Source: Thermoplasmatales archaeon UBA509 (GTDB lineage Archaea > Thermoplasmatota > Thermoplasmata > Thermoplasmatales > Thermoplasmataceae). From it: a stretch of 19,451 nucleotides of DNA. The notes under the pieces are model-generated. The model was not told the DNA's origin. It ran no database searches and worked only from the letters and a program-made list of their open reading frames with translations. The stretch's first letter is position 1, and each line of letters begins with the position of its first letter. The stretch is taken from assembly GCA_002498845.1 (NCBI GenBank), contig DAJC01000013.1:1-19451 (forward strand), written 5' to 3'. Below are positions 15,182 to 19,451 of the stretch, in pieces. The position numbers and the translations under genes are program-made.

Positions 15182-15925
15182 TTGAAGGACATCCAGATCG
15201 ACGAAAACGTTTACCTCTCTGACCTTTACTGCGTATATCTACGGGATATCTCCGCAGTTGTGGTATCCGACCTCCATCTGGGGTTTGAAGAGGAAATGAA
15301 TCTTCATGGGCTTTTCCTTCCAAAGCTCCAGCTCAGTCATGTTGAAGGAGTGATGGACAGGATTCTCGAAAGATACAACCCGGAATCAGTCATAATCAAT
15401 GGAGATTTCAAGCATGAATTTTCCAGGAATCTCCCCCAGGAATGGGATGATATAGTGCATTTCGTGAACCGTTATGCTGATTCCACAAAGCTGAGATTCG
15501 TAAGGGGAAACCATGATAACTATCTCATAACAATCCTGAAGAAGAAAGGCATTGAGCTTGTTGATAACATAGAAACTGAAAACTATTATATTTACCACGG
15601 AGACAGGGACGCAGGACTCAGAAAACTCACCATACTCGGGCATGAACACCCCTCTCTGGTTCTGAGAGACAGGATTGGTGGGATTTTCAAAATTCCTGCA
15701 TTCGTATACAATAAGGATTCCAGGATACTCATAACCCCTGCGATGAGTTTCTTTTCCTCTGGCACGGATGTTACACAGAGTTTGCTCAGTGAGGAGCACT
15801 TTACACCAGTCCTAAGACATTCAGATTCCCGTAAATTCAGGGTATATGGCATAACGGAAGAATTCGGGATTGTGGATTTTGGTTATGTGGGCGATCTTCA
15901 TGACAGTCGCCAGGATTTCCGGTAA
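15182..15925 (+). CDS. Metallophosphoesterase (archaeal SbcD-related calcineurin-like)
   Basis: This soluble phosphoesterase of 247 residues has the full calcineurin-like metal set: VVSDLHLG (Asp30, His32), INGDFKHEF (Asp75), VRGNHDNY (Asn110, His111), YHGDRD (His139) and LGHEHPS (His154, His156). The family that best fits is the stand-alone archaeal SbcD-related metallophosphoesterase, whose substrate is unknown (nucleic acid or cyclic/phosphodiester). No helicase or Rad50-like gene is adjacent. The start is a TTG at 15182, the only start in frame before the first conserved strand. An ATG at 15169 is in another frame. An A/T-rich element, CAATAAAG, lies about 22 nt upstream. TTG makes the precise N-terminus less certain. 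Confidence 0.9.
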   Translation: MKDIQIDENVYLSDLYCVYLRDISAVVVSDLHLGFEEEMNLHGLFLPKLQLSHVEGVMDRILERYNPESVIINGDFKHEFSRNLPQEWDDIVHFVNRYADSTKLRFVRGNHDNYLITILKKKGIELVDNIETENYYIYHGDRDAGLRKLTILGHEHPSLVLRDRIGGIFKIPAFVYNKDSRILITPAMSFFSSGTDVTQSLLSEEHFTPVLRHSDSRKFRVYGITEEFGIVDFGYVGDLHDSRQDFR

Positions 15926-15962
15926 AGTTTTCAGGCGTGTGAATCGCGGTGTGCATTAAATT

Positions 15963-15971
15963 CATATAAAT
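15963..15971 (+). promoter_or_regulatory. TATA box of the tRNA-Asp gene
   Basis: CATATAAAT is centred 24 nt before the first base of the mature tRNA, the usual archaeal promoter distance. Confidence 0.55.
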
Positions 15972-15990
15972 GTAAGCCATAAACGTGGGA

Positions 15991-16063
15991 GCCCCGATAG
16001 TGTAGCGGCCTATCATACGAGCCTGTCGAGCTCGTGACACGGGTCCAAATCCCGTTCGGGGCG
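15991..16063 (+). tRNA. tRNA-Asp (GTC)
   Basis: The 73-nt cloverleaf reads as follows. The acceptor stem is GCCCCGA (15991-15997) paired with TCGGGGC (16056-16062). The D arm follows the TA at positions 8-9. The anticodon stem CGAGC/GCTCG (16018-16022 and 16030-16034) carries the loop CTGTCGA with anticodon GTC at 16025-16027. The variable loop is four bases, and the T stem is ACGGG/CCCGT. The discriminator base is G73, as expected for tRNA-Asp. CCA is not encoded. There is no intron. The T loop is TCCAAAT, so the near-universal T55 is C (16045). The gene stands alone between the metallophosphoesterase and amidohydrolase genes. Confidence 0.95.
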
Positions 16064-16284
16064 CTTATAAAATTCCATAGGCTCATATACAAGCATTACC
16101 GTTTTAAGGGCTTGCTTAAATATTCACGAATGAAAGTTTGGAATATATTAATAAATGAATAATATTATTGATGCTTTTGTCGCGTAAGCCTGCATTGATT
16201 AGCCAGTGGAGATTAGATGAATGGGTCCCCAGAAAGAGTTCTATGCATAAAAACGTTCAATAATGATAAGAAATTCAAGTTTGC
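16064..16284. other. A/T-rich intergenic stretch after tRNA-Asp
   Basis: These 221 bases hold no gene that I can support. They contain a 12-bp palindrome, AATAATATTATT (16158-16169), within a strongly A/T-rich patch, and a TATA-like GCATAAAAAC (16245-16254) upstream of the amidohydrolase start. No further RNA gene was recognised. Confidence 0.4.
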
Positions 16285-17484
16285 ATGAGACAGGTTGTCA
16301 GGGGAAAATATATTTTCGACGGGGAAAAACTGTTGCAGGACAATGAAATTGTTGTTGAAAACGGTATGATAGTGGAGACCGGGACAAGCCTGAGAGGAGA
16401 CAAGCTCGTTGATCTGGGCGATTCTTTCATAATGCCCGGCATGACAGACGCCCACATCCACCTGAGCGGTGCCGAATCAGGAAATCTTGTAATGGAGTAC
16501 TTCACGGTGGATGGAAGAGACAGGCTTCTTCGAACTGTACCATGGCTTGCAAAACTTCTCAAATCCGGCTTCACATCTGTGCGAGATTGTGGCGAAGGCA
16601 ATTCAATATATCTGAGGAATGCGGTAAATAGGGGCATAATTACTGGCCCGGACATATCTGCAGCCGGAACTCCCCTGAGTCAGACATTCGGCCATGGGGA
16701 ATTCTCACATGTTACACCGGTTGATCTGAGTGAACAGATGGGGCTAGCTGAAATATGCGACGGCGTGGATGAGTGCATAAAGTCCACGAGAAACGTCCTC
16801 AGAACTGGATCTGACTTCATCAAGATATTTTCCACAGGTGGAGTACTGTCACAGAGGGATAGGCCGGATCATGAGCAGTTCACTGTTGAGGAGATAAAGA
16901 GTATTGTCAGGGAAGCTGAAAAGGCTGGAACTTATGTGGCTGCCCACGCACACGGCGACAGAGGCGCAAGAAATGCAGTTGAGGGGGGAGTAAGGACACT
17001 GGAGCATGGAACTCTTGTTGGAAGTGACACTCTGAAGCTCATGGCCAGGAAGGGAGTGTCCATGACACCAACTCTTGCAATACAGGAACTTATCGTGAGG
17101 CATGGAAGGGAACTTGGAATCAATGAATGGGGCATGGAGAAGATAAAGGAAGTCAGGGAGGGGATTGCAAAGGTTGTCCCGGAAGCAATGAGACTTGGAG
17201 TCAACATTCTCTGCGGCACGGATCTTGGGTTTATCACAGGTAAGGAAATAGATATTGGCAAGAACTGGATGGAAATGATTTTGATGACCGAGATATGTGG
17301 CCTGACAAATGAAGAGGCCCTCAGGACTTCAACAGGAAACGTCAGCAGAATGGGGCTTAAACAGGGGAGAATAATGAAAGGATTCCCTGCCAATATTGTG
17401 TCCATTGATGGGAATCCAGTTGAAGACATCAAAGATCTCAGCAGAGTGAAACATGTTTTCCACAGGGGGGTTGAGATAAATTGA
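16285..17484 (+). CDS. Metal-dependent amidohydrolase (imidazolonepropionase/prolidase-like)
   Basis: This 399-residue protein is an amidohydrolase-superfamily TIM-barrel enzyme. The visible metal site is complete: His57-x-His59 in MTDAHIHL, Lys180 in DFIKIFSTGG as the probable carboxylated bridging lysine, His221/His223 in AAHAHG, His241 in TLEHGT and Asp313 in CGTDLG. The short flanking beta domain begins with VRGKYIFDGEKLLQDNEI and ends with GFPANIVSIDGNPVEDI. The branch containing this layout hydrolyses cyclic amides or X-Pro and X-Lys/Arg dipeptides. Its partnership with an M20 peptidase supports dipeptide breakdown, but the substrate is not proven. The stop overlaps the next gene's TTG start as TTGA. 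Confidence 0.9.
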   Translation: MRQVVRGKYIFDGEKLLQDNEIVVENGMIVETGTSLRGDKLVDLGDSFIMPGMTDAHIHLSGAESGNLVMEYFTVDGRDRLLRTVPWLAKLLKSGFTSVRDCGEGNSIYLRNAVNRGIITGPDISAAGTPLSQTFGHGEFSHVTPVDLSEQMGLAEICDGVDECIKSTRNVLRTGSDFIKIFSTGGVLSQRDRPDHEQFTVEEIKSIVREAEKAGTYVAAHAHGDRGARNAVEGGVRTLEHGTLVGSDTLKLMARKGVSMTPTLAIQELIVRHGRELGINEWGMEKIKEVREGIAKVVPEAMRLGVNILCGTDLGFITGKEIDIGKNWMEMILMTEICGLTNEEALRTSTGNVSRMGLKQGRIMKGFPANIVSIDGNPVEDIKDLSRVKHVFHRGVEIN

Positions 17485-18803
17485 GAGATATGAATGACGA
17501 GATGAAATCCCAACTTGAAAAATATTCAGAGTTCCTCAGGATGCCATCCATATCTGCACAACATAGCCATATAAGGGAGACAGCAGAATTCCTGTCAGAT
17601 CTGCTTGATGACAACGGAATAGGCTCTGAGATAATGGAAACAGATGGACATCCAGTTGTATTTGGAAACTATGATGCGGGAAAGAAGAAAACTCTTCTTG
17701 TCTACAACCACTATGATGTGCAGCCTGTGGATCCCGTGGATGAGTGGAAAGTTGACCCATTTTCAGCAGAATTGAGGGGAGATCGAATATACGCCAGGGG
17801 ATCATCCGACAACAAGGGCACGCTTATGGCAAGGATTTTCGGTATTCTCAAGGCTATCAGGGAGAACAAACTCAATGTGAACCTGAAGTTCCTGTATGAG
17901 GGGGAAGAAGAGACTGGGAGCCCCTCACTGGAAAAGTTCGAGGAGAAGCATCGAGAAATTCTGAAGAGTGATTATGTAATAATGGAGGGCAGCACTGTAG
18001 GCATTGAGGGAAGGCCGGTCATTTCCCTTGGCGTAAAGGGGCTCGTTTATGCAGAACTGAGGGAAACGATTGCCTCCTCAGACATGCATTCATCCAATGC
18101 AGCCATAGTTCCAAACGCTGCATGGAATATTGTGCTGGCACTGGCAGAACTATATGACGGCAAGAAAGTCAGAATCCCAGGTTTTTATGAAAAAGTCAAA
18201 CCACTCTCTCAGAAGGAGAAGACCATACTCTCCATGTATCCCTTCGATGTCAGGGAATACATGGAATCATTCGGGCTTAAATATCTGAAATATGAAAACA
18301 GGCAGGATATTGTGGAGGCTCTCTTTGGAAATCCAACCTTCAACATAGACGGCATATTATCCGGGTACACCCAGGAGGGAAGCAAAACGGTCACGCCAAG
18401 GAAAGCCATGGTCAAGGTTGATTTCAGGCTGGTTCCAGATCAGAATCCCCATGAGATTTTCGGGCTCATGGAGAGGTCATTGAGGGATACTGGATTCGAA
18501 GGAGAAATTGTCCCCATGGGTCTTGAATATCCTGTGAGAACCTCTCCGGACTCTGGTCTTGCCAGAGCCATGATTGAGTCTGCCAGAAAGGTTTACGGAA
18601 AAGATCCCATTGTGATGATCAACAGCCCAGGGACGCAACCCATGGCATTTTTTACAAGGAATCTTGGGATTAAGGAGGCCGTGAGTGCCATAGGCGTCGG
18701 AGATCAACGCTCCGGGGCACACGCACCGAATGAAAGTGTGGACGTAGATAATTTTTTCAGGGCCATAGAACATGCCTGCGCCTTCCTGGAGGAACTGACC
18801 TGA
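17481..18803 (+). CDS. M20-family metallopeptidase (dipeptidase-like)
   Basis: This cytoplasmic di-zinc peptidase has 440 residues. Metal and catalytic residues seen are His77 and Asp79 in YNHYDVQP, Asp110 in GSSDNKGT, the Glu142-Glu143 pair in YEGEEETGS and His414 in RSGAHAPNE. A dimerisation lid domain lies at about 190-310. The closest groups are the M20 dipeptidases and carnosinase-like enzymes that also act on acylated amino acids. The TTG start at 17481 overlaps the amidohydrolase stop by four bases, which implies translational coupling. ATG 17490 (three residues later) is an equally credible start. It forms a two-gene unit with the amidohydrolase and precedes an amino-acid permease gene. 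Confidence 0.93.
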   Translation: MRDMNDEMKSQLEKYSEFLRMPSISAQHSHIRETAEFLSDLLDDNGIGSEIMETDGHPVVFGNYDAGKKKTLLVYNHYDVQPVDPVDEWKVDPFSAELRGDRIYARGSSDNKGTLMARIFGILKAIRENKLNVNLKFLYEGEEETGSPSLEKFEEKHREILKSDYVIMEGSTVGIEGRPVISLGVKGLVYAELRETIASSDMHSSNAAIVPNAAWNIVLALAELYDGKKVRIPGFYEKVKPLSQKEKTILSMYPFDVREYMESFGLKYLKYENRQDIVEALFGNPTFNIDGILSGYTQEGSKTVTPRKAMVKVDFRLVPDQNPHEIFGLMERSLRDTGFEGEIVPMGLEYPVRTSPDSGLARAMIESARKVYGKDPIVMINSPGTQPMAFFTRNLGIKEAVSAIGVGDQRSGAHAPNESVDVDNFFRAIEHACAFLEELT

Positions 18804-18853
18804 AATATTCTTGTAACTTCAGGTCCGGATAGCAGCAGTGCAGGAGTTGCTAT
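18797..18853 (+). terminator. Two tandem hairpins after the amidohydrolase-peptidase unit
   Basis: The first hairpin is GACCTGAA (18797-18804) with TTCAGGTC (18818-18825), a perfect 8-bp stem that spans the peptidase stop codon. The second is ATAGCAGC (18829-18836) with GTTGCTAT (18846-18853), an 8-bp stem with one G-T pair and a 9-nt loop. There is no T-run, so this is not a canonical terminator. It may mark the transcript end or protect the 3' end. It lies upstream of the permease TATA box, so it is not part of that gene's leader. Confidence 0.4.
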
Positions 18854-18902
18854 ACCAGATTCCTTGAGGGTTTAGGTCCTATGTCGCTTCTGTTGCAAAA
18901 AC

Positions 18903-18912
18903 CTTAATAATA
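18903..18912 (+). promoter_or_regulatory. TATA box of the permease gene
   Basis: CTTAATAATA is centred about 25 nt before ATG 18932 and predicts a leaderless message. Confidence 0.5.
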
Positions 18913-18931
18913 TGCATGATTCCCACAGAGA

Positions 18932-19291
18932 ATGACAGTGTCAAGCAATAACAACACGGAGACCTCAGGTCTTAGAAAAAATGCTCTTTCCATCAGAGAC
19001 GTTGTATTTCAGGGTGTTGCTGCATCAGCTCCTGCAGGTGCAGCAGTGGCTACCATGACAGGTGCGGCAGCTTTTGCCCTGGGCTCTCTTCCCCTTACGG
19101 CAATCGTGGCATTGATCATAGTGGGCTTAAATGTGTACATAATCAATAGGATATCCACACATGTTGCGGGAGCGGGAGGATATTATGATTACGTCAAACT
19201 TGGATTCGGCAAGCACATTAGTGCTTATACCGGATGGTCTTACCAGTTTTATCAGGTAACCTCGCTTGAAGTGTGTTGCACAATTCAATAG
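18932..19291 (+). pseudogene. APC-family amino-acid permease, N-terminal fragment broken by an insertion sequence
   Basis: The frame encodes a typical N-terminus of an amino acid-polyamine-organocation permease. A polar leader (about 25 residues) is followed by a first helix with GVAASAPAGAAVA (about residues 28-40). A second helix, PLTAIVALIIVGLNVYIINRI, follows, then GAGGYYDYVKLGFGK and the start of helix 3 (GWSYQFYQVTSL). The family imports amino acids with protons. After about residue 113 the frame crosses into insertion-sequence DNA and stops at TAG 19289-19291, so only about a quarter of the usual 450-500 residues is present. The rest of the gene, if retained, would lie beyond the element outside the window. 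The TATA box and start look intact. Confidence 0.85.
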
Positions 19292-19451
19292 GCATATGTC
19301 ATCTCTCTTAGAACGTTGTAATACTGCACCTTCAGTGCAATCTCCTGAACTATGTAATCAGGCCTGTTGGCCTTGATTACCTCACCCATTGTACTATTGA
19401 GGCCTGAGAAATATGTCTCCACATGCCATCTTTTTCCATAACCAACGGATT
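19271..19451 (-). mobile_element. Right end of an IS4-like insertion sequence (partial)
   Basis: The last 180 bases are the 3' end of an element that interrupts the permease. The transposase tail (minus strand) ends at 19285. The boundary with the permease lies between about 19265 and 19284, where the permease reading is lost. The terminal inverted repeat probably includes GTGTTGCACAATT (19273-19285), but the other end lies outside the window, so neither the repeat nor a target duplication can be confirmed. Confidence 0.75.
19285..19451 (-). CDS. Transposase, C-terminal part (partial, DDE/IS4-type)
   Basis: The frame enters from the right edge and ends at TGA (19285-19287), giving 54 residues. 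It carries YGKRWHVETYFSGLN, which matches the Y-(2)-R-(3)-E-(6)-K signature of IS4-type DDE transposases, with Asn where Lys is usual. The glutamate is the last member of the catalytic triad. The tail ends QEIALKVQYYNVLREMTYAY, a typical C-terminal helix. The protein would cut and paste its own element. The N-terminal part is outside the window, so activity cannot be judged. Confidence 0.85.
   Translation of the reverse strand, partial: SVGYGKRWHVETYFSGLNSTMGEVIKANRPDYIVQEIALKVQYYNVLREMTYAY

Noticed and set aside
16158..16169. Palindrome AATAATATTATT as an operator
   Set aside because: It lies in a strongly A/T-rich patch where such palindromes arise by chance, and it is over 100 bases from the nearest start codon.
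1..19451. CRISPR arrays, prophage, toxin-antitoxin or restriction systems
   Set aside because: No regularly spaced direct repeats, integrase, nuclease or methylase genes, or small paired toxin-like genes were seen. Apart from the IS at the right edge, the region looks like ordinary chromosome.

Overview
The window looks like chromosomal DNA of an acidophilic archaeon of the Thermoplasmatales (Thermoplasma/Ferroplasma/Cuniculiplasma type). This is inferred from gene content and signals: a TRASH-domain copper regulator, an archaeal type IV pilin, a nicotinate phosphoribosyltransferase with a C-terminal zinc-knuckle, a tRNA without encoded CCA, TATA boxes about 22-30 nt upstream of many start codons (leaderless messages), and codon use rich in AGG/AGA and ATA. 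No rRNA or species-specific marker is present, so the species is not assigned.

Layout. Positions 1-235 hold the end of an unrecognised membrane protein. Positions 245-3186 form a copper-handling module. It has a P1B copper ATPase with an N-terminal YHS metal-binding domain (minus), a divergent winged-helix/TRASH regulator (plus), and a 46-residue stand-alone YHS protein (minus) that is easily missed because of its size. A DUF488 protein follows (3478-3831). Positions 3848-6949 are a minus-strand operon of cysteinyl-tRNA synthetase, nicotinamidase and nicotinate phosphoribosyltransferase, joined by a GTGA overlap and an 8-bp gap. The pairing of the two NAD-salvage enzymes is metabolically obvious; their coupling to cysS is not.

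Positions 7059-9221 hold two exporters in a row, a DMT/EamA and an MFS protein. They converge on a histidine phosphatase (9205-9777) and an ArsB/NhaD-type anion or arsenite transporter (9823-11124). A 692-residue DUF255/thioredoxin-like protein (11236-13314) abuts, without a spare base, a convergent archaeal pilin gene (13315-13821) whose promoter carries a perfect 15-bp palindrome. A short hypothetical ORF, an aldose 1-epimerase-like protein and a divergent metallophosphoesterase follow.

Positions 15991-16063 encode tRNA-Asp(GTC), which has C instead of the near-universal T at position 55. Positions 16285-18803 are a two-gene unit of a metal-dependent amidohydrolase and an M20 peptidase, ending in two tandem hairpins. 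Next comes the N-terminal quarter of an APC amino-acid permease (18932 onward), which is broken by an insertion sequence whose transposase C-terminus runs off the window. Peptide or amide hydrolysis followed by amino-acid uptake suggests a scavenging lifestyle, with the permease recently inactivated.

I did not find a clearly new multi-gene system such as a defence island, CRISPR array or biosynthetic cluster. The most rewarding items are the three-part YHS/TRASH copper module with its unannotated small protein, the pilin promoter palindrome, the cysS-NAD salvage coupling with an altered zinc-ligand motif in CysRS, the C55 tRNA-Asp and the IS-disrupted permease.
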